A DNA stretch of 41,128 nucleotides from a virus (IMGVR_UViG_3300018411_000043:1-41128); one strand, 5' to 3'; positions 1 through 8,685 are shown, counted from the stretch's first letter. The notes: generated by a model not told the origin, from the sequence alone. Numbers and translations: made by a program.

Positions 1-108
1 CGAGACTCAAGACCCAATCGAGACTCAAGACCCAATCGAGACTCAAGACCCAATCGAGACTCAAGACCCAATCGAGACTCAAGACCCAATCGAGACTCAA
101 GACCCAAT
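1..108 (+). repeat. Six perfect tandem 18-bp repeats (coding)
   Basis: Six identical copies of CGAGACTCAAGACCCAAT follow each other without a mismatch. A seventh begins (CGAGA) and then diverges. The unit is divisible by three and the surrounding frame stays open, so it encodes the hexapeptide ETQDPI six times as a linker before an SH3-like domain. Perfect DNA identity implies recent expansion or slippage, or collapse/truncation at an assembly edge, since the window starts inside the array. The true copy number is therefore unknown. Confidence 0.95.
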
Positions 109-319
109 CGAGATCAATGTCATTGGTCAAGTAGTGGATTGTAGTATGTTGAATGTGCGATCGACACCAAGTCCAACGGCCGATGTGCTATTATCTATTC
201 CGGTTTTGACAGAGGTCACAATTGATTTGGATAAGTCATCAAATGATTTTTACAGGGTGTTAACTGCAGATGGTCTTTATGATTTTTGTATGAAAAAATT
301 TATACATGTCAAACCATGA
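2..319 (+). CDS. SH3b-domain protein, C-terminal fragment (5' end missing)
   Basis: This is the C-terminal end of a longer protein; the frame is already open at base 2. The visible part has six ETQDPI hexapeptides, a short junction, and about 70 residues with the bacterial SH3 (SH3_3) signature LNVRSTPSPTADVLLSIP, where LNVRS-P is typical. Such domains usually bind peptidoglycan, so the protein is probably a wall hydrolase or virion-associated wall-binding protein, with the repeats acting as a flexible linker. An internal ATG at 134 exists but would cut the SH3b domain, so I treat the whole open frame as coding. The catalytic part, if any, lies outside the window. Confidence 0.75.
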   Translation, partial: ETQDPIETQDPIETQDPIETQDPIETQDPIETQDPIEINVIGQVVDCSMLNVRSTPSPTADVLLSIPVLTEVTIDLDKSSNDFYRVLTADGLYDFCMKKFIHVKP

Positions 320-331
320 GGGGGTTGAGTT

Positions 332-694
332 ATGAGTAGTATACTAATCGATGCAAAAAAAATGGTTGGTGGAATAACCGAAGATTATTTACATTTTGAC
401 ACCGATATAATCATGTATACAAACATGGCATTGGCTACGGCTACTCAACTTGGTGTTGGGCCAAAAAGTGGTTTTTCCATATCAGGTTCAGAATCAGTAT
501 GGACTGATTTTATACCAGAGAGTGCGCTTCTCCAGTTTGTTAAGCCATATATATGTGCAAAAGTTAAGTTATCTTTTGACCCCCCGTCCAATTCAGCAGT
601 TCTTGATGCTTTGAAGAATATGATAGCTGAATCTGAATGGCGGATATTGGCTGAAATAGAAATTCAAAATTCAATTGTCAGTGAGGAGGTCTGA
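332..694 (+). CDS. Head-tail connector protein, HK97 gp6-like
   Basis: A 120-residue protein preceded by a GAGGGGG Shine-Dalgarno. The pattern of an N-terminal acidic helix (TEDYLHFDTDIIMYTN), a GVGPKSGFSI turn and VKPYICAKVKLSFDPP followed by a C-terminal helix matches the small connector proteins of clostridial siphophages that form the ring under the portal. The family is known from memory. Its position just before terminase and portal rather than after the capsid is a mild variation, but it stays within the head block. Confidence 0.65.
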   Translation: MSSILIDAKKMVGGITEDYLHFDTDIIMYTNMALATATQLGVGPKSGFSISGSESVWTDFIPESALLQFVKPYICAKVKLSFDPPSNSAVLDALKNMIAESEWRILAEIEIQNSIVSEEV

Positions 695-696
695 AA

Positions 697-1200
697 ATGT
701 GGAAATATAACTATTCTCAAGAACTTCAACACCATGGGGTTCCTGGTATGAGATGGGGACGAAGAAGAGCTTCTGCCGCAGCTAGAAGTGCTGCCTCAGC
801 ATCAGTAGCAAAAGACAAAGCTTCTGGTAATAAAGTATCGATTCGTACTGCAAGTAATAAAGCACGCAAAGCAGCCAACAAAGCATATTATGAGTCGGTA
901 AAAACTGATAAGGATGCTGCTAAAAAGGCAAGAGTTGCTGTTAAAAAAGAGAAGTATGAGAAAAAACATCCAGAAAAAAGCATGTCTGATGACGAGCTTA
1001 AGAAACGACTTAATCGTCTAAATATGGAAAAGCAGTATAAACAATTAACAAAAGAATTAAATCCGACAACCATAGACACTGGAAAGAAATACACAAGCGG
1101 AATACTTAAAGCAGTAGGGGCTACAGCAGTAACGACTACCGCAGCAATAACCTTATATAACAACGTTGGTAACATTGCCAAAATTGTTAAGAATGCTTGA
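697..1200 (+). CDS. Head-cluster protein with HHGVPGMRWGRR motif
   Basis: This 167-residue basic protein carries HHGVPGMRWGRRR at residues 12-24, a motif I recognise from many phage head-module proteins ('HHGVxGMKWGxRR'). It is followed by an Ala/Lys-rich probable coiled coil (about 25-125) and a hydrophobic segment near the C-terminus (about 138-158). Its function is not established; in related phages the motif also occurs at the ends of portal or minor head proteins. It lies 2 bp after the connector gene and 13 bp before terminase, so it is surely cotranscribed. A structural or morphogenesis role is inferred from position. Confidence 0.6.
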   Translation: MWKYNYSQELQHHGVPGMRWGRRRASAAARSAASASVAKDKASGNKVSIRTASNKARKAANKAYYESVKTDKDAAKKARVAVKKEKYEKKHPEKSMSDDELKKRLNRLNMEKQYKQLTKELNPTTIDTGKKYTSGILKAVGATAVTTTAAITLYNNVGNIAKIVKNA

Positions 1201-1213
1201 TTAAGGAGAATTT

Positions 1214-2959
1214 ATGTCATTATCTAATACAGCCGTTCCAATTTATTACGGCATGTTTAGAGATGCCGTAATTCGCGGCGAAATACCAGTTAACAGAGAA
1301 ATTTCTCTAGAAATGAATCGCATCGATGACCTTATAGCAAATCCTGGCGTTTTTTATGATGATCAGGCAGTCGAGGGATGGATTCGTTTTTGTGAAAACG
1401 AATTGACGACTACTGACGGTGCCGATTTAAATCTTCTCGATAGTTTTAAATTATGGGGGGAGGAAATATTTGGTTGGTATTATTTCGTTGAACGGAGTAT
1501 TTATGAACCTTATACGGACGGTCCAGGTGGTCATTATGTAAACAAAGTTGTTAAAAAACGACTCGTAAATAAACAATATTTAATAGTCGGAAGAGGTGCC
1601 GCTAAAAGTATTTACGATTCGTGTGTACAAGCTTACATGGAAATTGTAGACACAACTACAACACATCAAATAACAACTGCTCCAACAATGAAACAAGCAG
1701 AAGAAGTTATGAGTCCCATTAGGACTGCCATAACACGTGCAAGAGGTCCATTGTTTAAATTTTTAACAGAAGGATCATTACAAAACACCACCGGTTCAAA
1801 AGCTAAACGTATGAAACTAGCCTCAACCAAGAAGGGTATTGAAAATTTCTTGACTGGATCACTGTTGGAAATTCGACCGATGTCGATATCAAAGCTCCAA
1901 GGTTTGAGAGTTAAAGTCGCTACTGTGGATGAATGGTTGTCTGGAGACATCAGAGAAGATGTAATAGGAGCTATTGAACAAGGCGCTTCTAAGGTTGATG
2001 ACTATTTGATTATTGCCACTAGCTCCGAGGGTACTGTCCGAAACGGCAGTGGAGATACAATCAAAATGGAGTTGTCCGACATTCTTAAAGGCGACTATCC
2101 CAACCCCCACGTTTCTATTTGGTGGTACAAGCTTGATTCGGTCGATGAAATTGCTGATCCAGACATGTGGATTAAGGCTAATCCTAACATTGGAAAAACC
2201 GTTACCTATGAAACATATCAATTGGAAGTTGAAAGAGCTGAAAAAGCTCCAGCAGCAAGGAACGATATTCTAGCAAAACGATTTGGTTTACCAATGGAAG
2301 GGTACACCTATTTCTTTACTTACGAAGAAACATTACCTCATAGACACAAAAATTTCTGGCAATTACCATGTGCTATGGGCGCCGATTTATCGCAAGGCGA
2401 TGACTTCTGTGCTTTCACTTTCTTATTTCCATTACCAAACGGATGTTTTGGAGTTAAAACGAGGAATTATATATCTTCACTTACTCTTATGAAATTACCA
2501 GCAGCTATGCGGATTAAATACGATCAGTTTATGGCAGAAGGTAGTTTGATAGTGCTCGAAGGTGCTGTCTTGGATATGATTGAAGTCTACGAAGATCTCG
2601 ATGCTTACATAAATGAAAGCGGATATGATGTTAGATGCTTTGGTTATGATCCATATAATGCTAAAGATTTTGTCGAAAGATGGGTTTCTGAAAATGGTCC
2701 TTTCGGAATTGAGAAAGTAATTCAGGGTGCTAAAACAGAATCGGTACCCCTTGGTGAATTAAAGAAGCTTTCTGAGGAGCGAATGCTCATATTTGACGAA
2801 GAGCTTATGACGTTTGCGATGGGTAATTGTATAACCCTTGAAGATACAAACGGTAACCGTAAGCTATTTAAGAAGCGCTACGAACAAAAAATAGATGCTG
2901 TTGCGGCAATGATGGATGCTTACGTGGCATACAAACTTAATCGTGATGCATTTGAATAA
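1214..2959 (+). CDS. terL: Terminase large subunit (TerL)
   Basis: A 581-residue packaging motor of the HK97-type Terminase_1 group. The N-terminal ATPase has a Walker A variant GRGAAKS at residues 126-132 and a Walker B ending VATVDEW with Asp239-Glu240. The C-terminal RNase H-like nuclease shows acidic residues at D391 (GADLSQGDD), D479 (FGYDP) and D561/D568. The protein cuts concatemeric DNA and pumps it through the portal. Its length is normal. No small subunit is seen next to it; it may lie upstream of the window or be unrecognisable. Confidence 0.95.
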   Translation: MSLSNTAVPIYYGMFRDAVIRGEIPVNREISLEMNRIDDLIANPGVFYDDQAVEGWIRFCENELTTTDGADLNLLDSFKLWGEEIFGWYYFVERSIYEPYTDGPGGHYVNKVVKKRLVNKQYLIVGRGAAKSIYDSCVQAYMEIVDTTTTHQITTAPTMKQAEEVMSPIRTAITRARGPLFKFLTEGSLQNTTGSKAKRMKLASTKKGIENFLTGSLLEIRPMSISKLQGLRVKVATVDEWLSGDIREDVIGAIEQGASKVDDYLIIATSSEGTVRNGSGDTIKMELSDILKGDYPNPHVSIWWYKLDSVDEIADPDMWIKANPNIGKTVTYETYQLEVERAEKAPAARNDILAKRFGLPMEGYTYFFTYEETLPHRHKNFWQLPCAMGADLSQGDDFCAFTFLFPLPNGCFGVKTRNYISSLTLMKLPAAMRIKYDQFMAEGSLIVLEGAVLDMIEVYEDLDAYINESGYDVRCFGYDPYNAKDFVERWVSENGPFGIEKVIQGAKTESVPLGELKKLSEERMLIFDEELMTFAMGNCITLEDTNGNRKLFKKRYEQKIDAVAAMMDAYVAYKLNRDAFE

Positions 2960-2980
2960 AAAGGAGGTGAACAATCCAAA

Positions 2981-4207
2981 ATGGAATTAACACTCGGTCA
3001 TAGAGTAAAAAAGGCATGGAACGCTTTCGTCGATAGTCAGAATTTTCGTTCTTATTACGACATTGGACGAAGTAGTTCACGTCGTCCAGACCGTCCCCAA
3101 TTTACTCGAAGTAATAAAAATTCAATTGTTAATTCTGTATACAATCGAATTGCTCTGGATGCAGCATCAATTAACATTTTACATGCGCAATTGGACAGCA
3201 ACGGACGATATTTGTCGACTGTTGATTCCAAACTTCAAACATGTTTGTCGTTAGAAGCAAACATTGACCAAACTGGTCGGGCACTAATCCAAGACATTGT
3301 AATATCAATGTTAGACGAGGGTTGTGTTGCCATAGTCCCAATAGATACTGATAACGATCCCACTATGCAATCGTATGATATTAGATCTATGCGTGTCGGT
3401 AAGATAGTTGATTGGTATCCCAAACATGTAAAGGTTCGTGTATATAACGATAACACTGGTGTTAAAGAAGATGTAACTCTTCCTAAAAGTGTTGTTGGGA
3501 TAATTGAAAATCCGTTGTATGCTGTAATAAATGAACCGAATTCGACTATGCAACGTTTAATACGAAAATTAAATTTGCTAGATGCTATTGACGAGCAAAG
3601 TAGTTCTGGTAAATTAGATTTAATTATTCAATTGCCATACGTGATAAAATCGGAGGCTCGTCGAAAACAAGCAGAAGATCGACGTAAAGACATTGAAAAT
3701 CAGTTGTCTGGTTCCAAATTTGGCATTGCGTATACCGACGGAACAGAGCGAATAACACAGTTGAATCGTTCGGTAGAGAACAATTTAATGGTTCAGGTCG
3801 AATACTTAACGAGTATGCTATACAGCCAGTTAGGTATAACCCAAGGCATATTAGATGGTACCGCTAATGATACAGCAATGTTAAACTATTATAATCGAAC
3901 TGTAGAACCTATAGTCTCGGCCATAGTAGATGAAATGAAACGTAAGTTCTTAACAAAAACTGCGAGATCTCAAATGAAATCGATCATGTTCTTTAGAGAT
4001 CCATTTAAACTTGTTCCCGTATCACAAATCGCAGAGATCGCCGATAAGTTTACACGAAACGAAGTAATGACGTCGAATGAAATACGTCAGGTTGTAGGTT
4101 TAAAACCTTCGGAAGATCCAAAGGCTGATGAACTACGTAACAAGAATTTAAGTCAACCCGCTGGCGAATCAGAAAAGACGATCGACGAAGAAAAAGTTGC
4201 TAGTTAA
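2981..4207 (+). CDS. Portal protein
   Basis: A 408-residue portal (Phage_portal/HK97 gp3-like), preceded by AAAGGAGGTGA. It forms the dodecameric ring through which DNA enters and to which the connector binds. Support comes from its place between terminase and prohead protease, the length, and the C-terminal signature TSNEIRQVVGLKPSEDPKADE typical of clostridial phage portals. The tail after residue about 385 is acidic and disordered-looking. Confidence 0.9.
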   Translation: MELTLGHRVKKAWNAFVDSQNFRSYYDIGRSSSRRPDRPQFTRSNKNSIVNSVYNRIALDAASINILHAQLDSNGRYLSTVDSKLQTCLSLEANIDQTGRALIQDIVISMLDEGCVAIVPIDTDNDPTMQSYDIRSMRVGKIVDWYPKHVKVRVYNDNTGVKEDVTLPKSVVGIIENPLYAVINEPNSTMQRLIRKLNLLDAIDEQSSSGKLDLIIQLPYVIKSEARRKQAEDRRKDIENQLSGSKFGIAYTDGTERITQLNRSVENNLMVQVEYLTSMLYSQLGITQGILDGTANDTAMLNYYNRTVEPIVSAIVDEMKRKFLTKTARSQMKSIMFFRDPFKLVPVSQIAEIADKFTRNEVMTSNEIRQVVGLKPSEDPKADELRNKNLSQPAGESEKTIDEEKVAS

Positions 4208-4234
4208 TAAAATTGAAGTAAGGAGGAGAATTAT

Positions 4235-5986
4235 ATGAAATTTGATTTCTGTGGTTGGGCTACCAAAAACAATATTTTATGTACTGATGGTCGAACTATT
4301 AGAAAAGACGCATTTAAACACAACGATCAAAAAATCGTACCACTTGTATGGGACCATAATCATAACCAACCTTTTGATGTGCTTGGACATGCATGTTTGC
4401 AAAATAGGCCAGATGGTGTTTATGTTTATGCCACATTTAATGACTCTGATTCAGGACAACAAGCAAAAAAAATCGTCCAACATGGTGATATAACAAACTT
4501 ATCGATCTTGGCTAATAAATTGAAACACCGAGGCAAAGATGTTATACACGGAGATATTAAGGAGGTGAGTTTGGTCTTAGCGGGAGCCAACCCTGGCGCA
4601 TGTATTGAGTCTGTCATCTGTCATGGCGAAGAATCAGAAGAAGAAGCTTACGTTTATACAGATGAAAGTATTACGTTGTATAATGCTGAAGCGCCTGAAG
4701 AAGTACCAGAAGAAAAAGAAAAGGAGAAACTCAAAATGGATGATCCAGAAAAAAAAACAGAAGAAGAAACGGTCGCTGATGTATATAATACCTTTAGTGA
4801 AAAACAAAAAACAGTAGTTAATGCTATGATCGGTATGGCCGTTGAACAGGCTTTGGAACATGGCGATGACAATAAAGATAAAGATGATGACAATGAAGAT
4901 GGTGAAGACGAAGGAGGCACGACAATGAAACATAATGTATTTGACAAAGAAGATTCAAAAGAAGATGTACTTAGCCATTCCGATACAGTGGCGATTTTCT
5001 CCGAGGCAAAAAAATGCGGAAGTCTTAAAGAAGCTGTATTGCAGCATGGTATTGAAAATATCGATTTCTTATTTCCCGATGCCGTTAATGTTACAAACAC
5101 ACCTCAATTTATTCAGCGCGAAATGGGCTGGGTTCAGCAGGTAGTTAACGGAACTCATCATACACCGTTCTCTCGCATTAAATCTGTATTTGCAGACATT
5201 ACCGAAGATGAAGCGAGAGCAAAAGGTTACATTAAAGGTAATCTTAAGAAAGAGGAAGTATTTACACTGCTTAAGAGAACCACTGTTCCTACCATGATTT
5301 ACAAAAAGCAGAAATTGGATCGTGAAGACGTTATTGATATTACGGATTTCGATGTTGCTGCTTTCGTTAAGGCAGAAATGAGGGTTATGTTGGATGAAGA
5401 AATTGCGCGTTCTGTATTAGTTGGCGACGGTAGATTATCTTCCAGCGATGACAAAATCAACGAACAGAATATTCGTCCTATCTGGAAAGACGAAGATCTC
5501 TACACAGTAAAAACCCCAGTGGAAGTTACTTCTAACGCTACTGCTGATCAGAAAGCAAAAGCATTTATCAGAGCAGCTATTAAATCTCGTAAAAACTACA
5601 AGGGTTCTGGTGAACCAACATTATACACAACAGAAGACGTTCTAACAGATTGTTTATTGATGGAAGATACCACAGGTCGTGTAATTTACGATACCGTAAC
5701 CAAACTGGCTACAGCGTTGCGTGTTAAGTCCATTGTTACTGTTCCAGTAATGGAAGATTTAACAAGAACTGATGCGTCCAGCAATACTCTTACATTGATG
5801 GGTCTCATTGTTAATTTGAATGATTACAACATTGGCGCTGACAAGGGTGGAGCTGTAAACATGTTTGATGATTTTGACATCGATTACAATGCTCAGAAAT
5901 ATTTGATTGAAACTCGTTGTTCTGGTGCACTCATTAAGCCTTTCTCTGCAATCGCGTTAGAACTTAAAGTCGTTGCTGCTGGTTAA
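4235..5986 (+). CDS. Fused prohead protease, scaffold and major capsid protein
   Basis: One 583-residue frame holds three functions. Residues 1-130 resemble S78 prohead proteases: WDHN (H41), NLSI (candidate catalytic S90) and the KEVSLVLAGANPGA block (110-123). Residues about 135-230 are strongly acidic and low complexity, as in scaffold (delta) domains. Residues 231-583 match HK97-fold capsid proteins starting MKHNVF. In HK97 itself the protease is a separate gene and scaffold-capsid is one polypeptide; here all three are joined. In-frame ATGs at 4736 (codon 168) and 4925 (codon 231) each follow a Shine-Dalgarno, so shorter products are likely. Confidence 0.9.
   Translation: MKFDFCGWATKNNILCTDGRTIRKDAFKHNDQKIVPLVWDHNHNQPFDVLGHACLQNRPDGVYVYATFNDSDSGQQAKKIVQHGDITNLSILANKLKHRGKDVIHGDIKEVSLVLAGANPGACIESVICHGEESEEEAYVYTDESITLYNAEAPEEVPEEKEKEKLKMDDPEKKTEEETVADVYNTFSEKQKTVVNAMIGMAVEQALEHGDDNKDKDDDNEDGEDEGGTTMKHNVFDKEDSKEDVLSHSDTVAIFSEAKKCGSLKEAVLQHGIENIDFLFPDAVNVTNTPQFIQREMGWVQQVVNGTHHTPFSRIKSVFADITEDEARAKGYIKGNLKKEEVFTLLKRTTVPTMIYKKQKLDREDVIDITDFDVAAFVKAEMRVMLDEEIARSVLVGDGRLSSSDDKINEQNIRPIWKDEDLYTVKTPVEVTSNATADQKAKAFIRAAIKSRKNYKGSGEPTLYTTEDVLTDCLLMEDTTGRVIYDTVTKLATALRVKSIVTVPVMEDLTRTDASSNTLTLMGLIVNLNDYNIGADKGGAVNMFDDFDIDYNAQKYLIETRCSGALIKPFSAIALELKVVAAG
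4721..4738 (+). promoter_or_regulatory. Internal ribosome binding site and ATG before scaffold-like segment
   Basis: AAGGAG at 4721-4726 lies 9 nt before an in-frame ATG at 4736-4738 (codon 168 of the capsid fusion). Initiation here would make an acidic scaffold plus capsid product without the protease. The purine-rich codons for Lys/Glu could create this by chance. Confidence 0.5.
4911..4927 (+). promoter_or_regulatory. Internal ribosome binding site and ATG for free major capsid protein
   Basis: AAGGAGG at 4911-4917 is followed after 7 nt by an in-frame ATG at 4925-4927 (codon 231). This is exactly where the capsid-like sequence MKHNVF begins. Strength and spacing are as good as at the normal gene starts. 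Use of this site would give a 353-residue capsid protein without protease or scaffold. Confidence 0.65.
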
Positions 5987-6005
5987 TTAATGGGAGGGAT
6001 ATAAC

Positions 6006-6302
6006 ATGAATAAAGTTTATGAAAGATACGAAGATCAGCATGTGAGAGCTACATATGTGTATGTAAAATCTGACGACGCTTATGCGTATGCTGATGAATT
6101 AACAACCATTAAAATTGAAGCTGCCACATTGGAAGATTTGTTCAGAAAAGGAATCATCGTTGTTGATGCTGACACAGAGTACAAAGCCACAAGTTTGAAT
6201 GTTGCTGCCGGCGTTGCTACTTTAACTTATGTTAAAGCTGACGAAACAACTGCAACTACCGCGGTGTTGGCCGTTATTAAGTCTTCTGAATACGAAGCAT
6301 AA
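6006..6302 (+). CDS. Head fibre or capsid decoration-like protein
   Basis: A 98-residue, probably beta-rich protein directly after the capsid gene, with TGGGAGGGAT as ribosome binding site. The central FRKGIIVVDADTEYKATSL and the C-terminal VATLTYVKADETTATTAVL resemble what I remember of the Phage_fiber_2 'head fibre' family found next to capsid genes of Firmicute phages. A capsid surface role is likely but not shown by any catalytic motif. Confidence 0.5.
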   Translation: MNKVYERYEDQHVRATYVYVKSDDAYAYADELTTIKIEAATLEDLFRKGIIVVDADTEYKATSLNVAAGVATLTYVKADETTATTAVLAVIKSSEYEA

Positions 6303-6337
6303 CCGCGTAACATTGAACATGGAGGAGGAAATTCAAA

Positions 6338-6652
6338 ATGGCAAAGTTTTATGGAATTATAGGTTATGTTTTAAATATTAAAACAGCACCTGGCGTGTTT
6401 GAGGAAAAACCTGTTGAACGTGCATACTATGGTGACCTAATAAGGAACACTAGAAAGATGCAGTCAACTGATCATCTTAATGATAACATCAACATATCAA
6501 ACGAGATTAGTATACTAGCCGATCCATTTGCTAATGAGAATTTCCACTCCATGCGATATGTTGAATTTATGGGTGCTAAGTGGAAAATATCTAGTGTTGA
6601 TGTTCAATACCCTCGATTAATTTTAACAGTTGGGGGTGTGTATAATGGGTAA
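6338..6652 (+). CDS. Head closure / head-tail joining protein
   Basis: A 104-residue protein with AGGAGG before the ATG. The sequence from YYGDLIRNTRK through RYVEFMGAKWKISSV to YPRLILTVGGVYNG matches a conserved family lying between capsid and tail-terminator genes in clostridial siphophages. Such proteins form the stopper that closes the head. Its last 8 bp overlap the next gene, indicating translational coupling. The role is inferred from order and remembered homologues. Confidence 0.6.
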   Translation: MAKFYGIIGYVLNIKTAPGVFEEKPVERAYYGDLIRNTRKMQSTDHLNDNINISNEISILADPFANENFHSMRYVEFMGAKWKISSVDVQYPRLILTVGGVYNG

Positions 6653-6950
6653 CCGACTCGATTTACAAACACTTCTAGAGGGTGTTTTACAATCGGAAAA
6701 TGTTTATTTTCAACCACCCGCTTCAATAAACATGGTTTATCCATGTATTGTATATTCTCGAAATTCTGTGAAATCGGAGTTTGCGAATAATTTGACCTAC
6801 GTTAGTAAAAAAAATTACACGGTAATTGTCATTGATAAAAATCCGGATAGTGAAATTCCAGATAAAATCAAAGCGTTACCATATTGTACTTTCAATCGGC
6901 ATTATACTGCCGATAATTTGAATCATGACGTTTTTACAATGTTTTATTAA
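6645..6950 (+). CDS. Tail terminator / tail completion protein
   Basis: I chose the ATG at 6645 (101 residues, starting MGNRLDLQTLLE) rather than one 15 bp upstream, because it follows a GGGGG ribosome site and the LDLQTLLE...SENVYFQPP start is the usual one. IDKNPDSEIPDKIKALP and the HYTADNLNHDVF ending are typical of proteins that cap the tail tube and dock it to the head. The gene overlaps the head-closure gene and precedes the tube gene, the normal order. Confidence 0.65.
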   Translation: MGNRLDLQTLLEGVLQSENVYFQPPASINMVYPCIVYSRNSVKSEFANNLTYVSKKNYTVIVIDKNPDSEIPDKIKALPYCTFNRHYTADNLNHDVFTMFY

Positions 6951-6965
6951 AAGGAGGAATATTTA

Positions 6966-7658
6966 ATGGGTAAACTTATCTGGGATGAGTCCGGAAAGAA
7001 AACTTATGAAACCGGTTTAGATCGTGGAGTTTTATATCCCCAGTTAGCAACCAATGGGACATATCCAAAAGGTGTTGCTTGGAATGGTTTGGTTAGCGTG
7101 TCTGAAAAACCATCTGGTGCGGAATCCAACAAGAAATATGCGGACAATCAGGTTTATTTGAATCTTACTTCAACTGAAGAATTTGGATGTACGATTGAAG
7201 CTTTTACATATCCTGATGAATTTGCCGCGTGCGATGGTTCTGCTGAGGTTGCAGTCGGAGTTGTTATCGGTCAGCAGACACGTTCTACATTTGGATTATG
7301 CTACAGAACAGTGTTTGGCAACGACACACAAGAATCCGATTATGGTTATAAAATTCACATTGTTTATGGTGCAAAGGCGTCTCCAACAGAAAAGGGTTAT
7401 CAGACAATTAACGAAACGCCAGATGCTATTACATTCTCATGGGAAGTAACAACCACGCCCGTTCAAATTTCCGGATTTAAACCAAGTGCCACTATGATTA
7501 TCGATTCCACAAAATGCGACCCTACAAAACTTGCAGCACTTGAAGAAATTTTATATGGTAAGGACGCAACTACGGAACCAGCAGCAGAGGCAGTAGATCC
7601 AAGATTGCCATTACCAGACGAAATCATCGCTTTAATTGGTGCTATCGCTCAGGGTTAA
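6966..7658 (+). CDS. Major tail tube protein
   Basis: A 230-residue protein starting MGKLIWDESGKKTYETGLDR, followed by beta-rich sequence with a DDE-like acidic end, as in siphovirus tube proteins of clostridial phages. It polymerises around the tape measure. It is preceded by AAAGGAGG. A strong terminator follows directly, so this highly expressed product ends the head/tube transcript. Confidence 0.85.
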   Translation: MGKLIWDESGKKTYETGLDRGVLYPQLATNGTYPKGVAWNGLVSVSEKPSGAESNKKYADNQVYLNLTSTEEFGCTIEAFTYPDEFAACDGSAEVAVGVVIGQQTRSTFGLCYRTVFGNDTQESDYGYKIHIVYGAKASPTEKGYQTINETPDAITFSWEVTTTPVQISGFKPSATMIIDSTKCDPTKLAALEEILYGKDATTEPAAEAVDPRLPLPDEIIALIGAIAQG

Positions 7659-7667
7659 TTATTTTTG

Positions 7668-7697
7668 GCGGAGACTCTTAATGGTCTCCGCTTTTTT
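7668..7697 (+). terminator. Rho-independent terminator after the tail tube gene
   Basis: The perfect inverted repeat GCGGAGAC/GTCTCCGC (7668-7675 and 7684-7691) has an 8-nt loop and is followed by six T. It separates the head/tube transcript from the tail assembly genes and would lower downstream expression. Confidence 0.92.
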
Positions 7698-7717
7698 AAA
7701 ATTGAAAGGAGAAAAAT

Positions 7718-8122
7718 ATGTTAAAGAAAAAAATCACATATGTTGACTATGATGGCAATGAACGAATCGAGGATCATTATTTTAATTTGAACAAAGCAGA
7801 GCTTACAAAAATGAGATTATCCTATGCTGGTGGTTTGGAAAAAACTTTGGAAAAAATTGCCGCTGAGCAGGATACAAAACGAATGTATGAACATTTCGAG
7901 GATCTAATTTTAAGATCCTATGGTCAAAAATCTCTCGATGGAAAACAATTCATTAAGAGTCCTGAATTAAGTCTTGCTTTTCAGCAGACTGAAGCTTATA
8001 GTGAATTGGTAATTGAATTACTTAGCGATGCGGATGCAGCAGCGGCATTTGTAAACAGTATTACATCAATAAATCAACAACCGATTCCAAAAATCGCGGC
8101 AGTTCCTAGTAGCACTATTTGA
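7718..8122 (+). CDS. Tail assembly chaperone
   Basis: A 134-residue acidic protein in the position of the lambda gpG-type chaperone, which coats the tape measure before tube assembly. LILRSYGQKSLDGKQFIKS followed by FQQTEAYSELVIELL is a recognisable block of clostridial phage chaperones. It is preceded by AAAGGAG. No slippery sequence is needed to reach the next gene, which has its own start signal. Confidence 0.75.
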   Translation: MLKKKITYVDYDGNERIEDHYFNLNKAELTKMRLSYAGGLEKTLEKIAAEQDTKRMYEHFEDLILRSYGQKSLDGKQFIKSPELSLAFQQTEAYSELVIELLSDADAAAAFVNSITSINQQPIPKIAAVPSSTI

Positions 8123-8145
8123 TAAGATGAAAGGAGATATGGAGA

Positions 8146-8685
8146 ATGCTTAATGTTATTATACCTGCGGTTGAATTATACGACGAATCGAGAGATATGT
8201 TTATCAATCTCAAAGAGCGACCCTTACAACTAGAGCATTCTCTAGTATCCCTTTCAAAATGGGAATCTATATGGAATAAACCGTTCCTCACAAAGACAGA
8301 AAAAACACAAGAAGAAATTTTGAGTTACGTTCAATGTATGACCATAACTCAAAATATAGACCCAGATGTTTATAAGTTTATAACAAATGATGTGGCAAAG
8401 CAAATTAACGACTACATAGATAAAACGATGACTGCAACTATATTTTCGGAAACAGAAAAAACAATTAATCGAGAAGTTATCACGGCAGAAGTAATATACT
8501 ACTGGATGATAACTCTAAATATACCTTTTGAATGTCAGAAATGGCACTTAGATAGACTATTAACACTAATAAATGTGTGTAATATAAAAAATCAACCAAA
8601 GAAGAAAATGAAAAAAAGAGATATTTTAGATAGAAATCGTAGAATAAACGAACAAAGGAAACAGGCCATGAATACAAAGGGGTGA
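8146..8685 (+). CDS. Second tail assembly protein (gp15-like)
   Basis: A 179-residue protein of a family that follows the chaperone in Firmicute siphophages. Landmarks are LEHSLVSLSKWESIWNKPFL (residues about 29-48), MTITQNIDPDVYKF, and YYWMITLNIPFECQKWHLDR (about 121-140). The C-terminus is strongly basic (KKKMKKRDILDRNRR). It probably works with the chaperone during tape-measure folding. It has its own ribosome binding site, so it is not just a frameshift extension of the gene before it. Confidence 0.65.
   Translation: MLNVIIPAVELYDESRDMFINLKERPLQLEHSLVSLSKWESIWNKPFLTKTEKTQEEILSYVQCMTITQNIDPDVYKFITNDVAKQINDYIDKTMTATIFSETEKTINREVITAEVIYYWMITLNIPFECQKWHLDRLLTLINVCNIKNQPKKKMKKRDILDRNRRINEQRKQAMNTKG

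Noticed and set aside
1-108. CRISPR array or origin iterons
   Set aside because: The 18-bp units are contiguous with no spacers and lie in an open coding frame that continues into an SH3b domain.
4654-5100. A 148-codon Ser/Phe-rich frame on the minus strand
   Set aside because: It is the complement of the GAA/GAT-rich acidic scaffold region of the capsid fusion; no start signal supports it.
8080-8160. Programmed frameshift between the tail assembly genes, as in lambda G/GT
   Set aside because: The downstream gene has its own ribosome site and ATG, and I see no slippery heptamer before the stop of the first.
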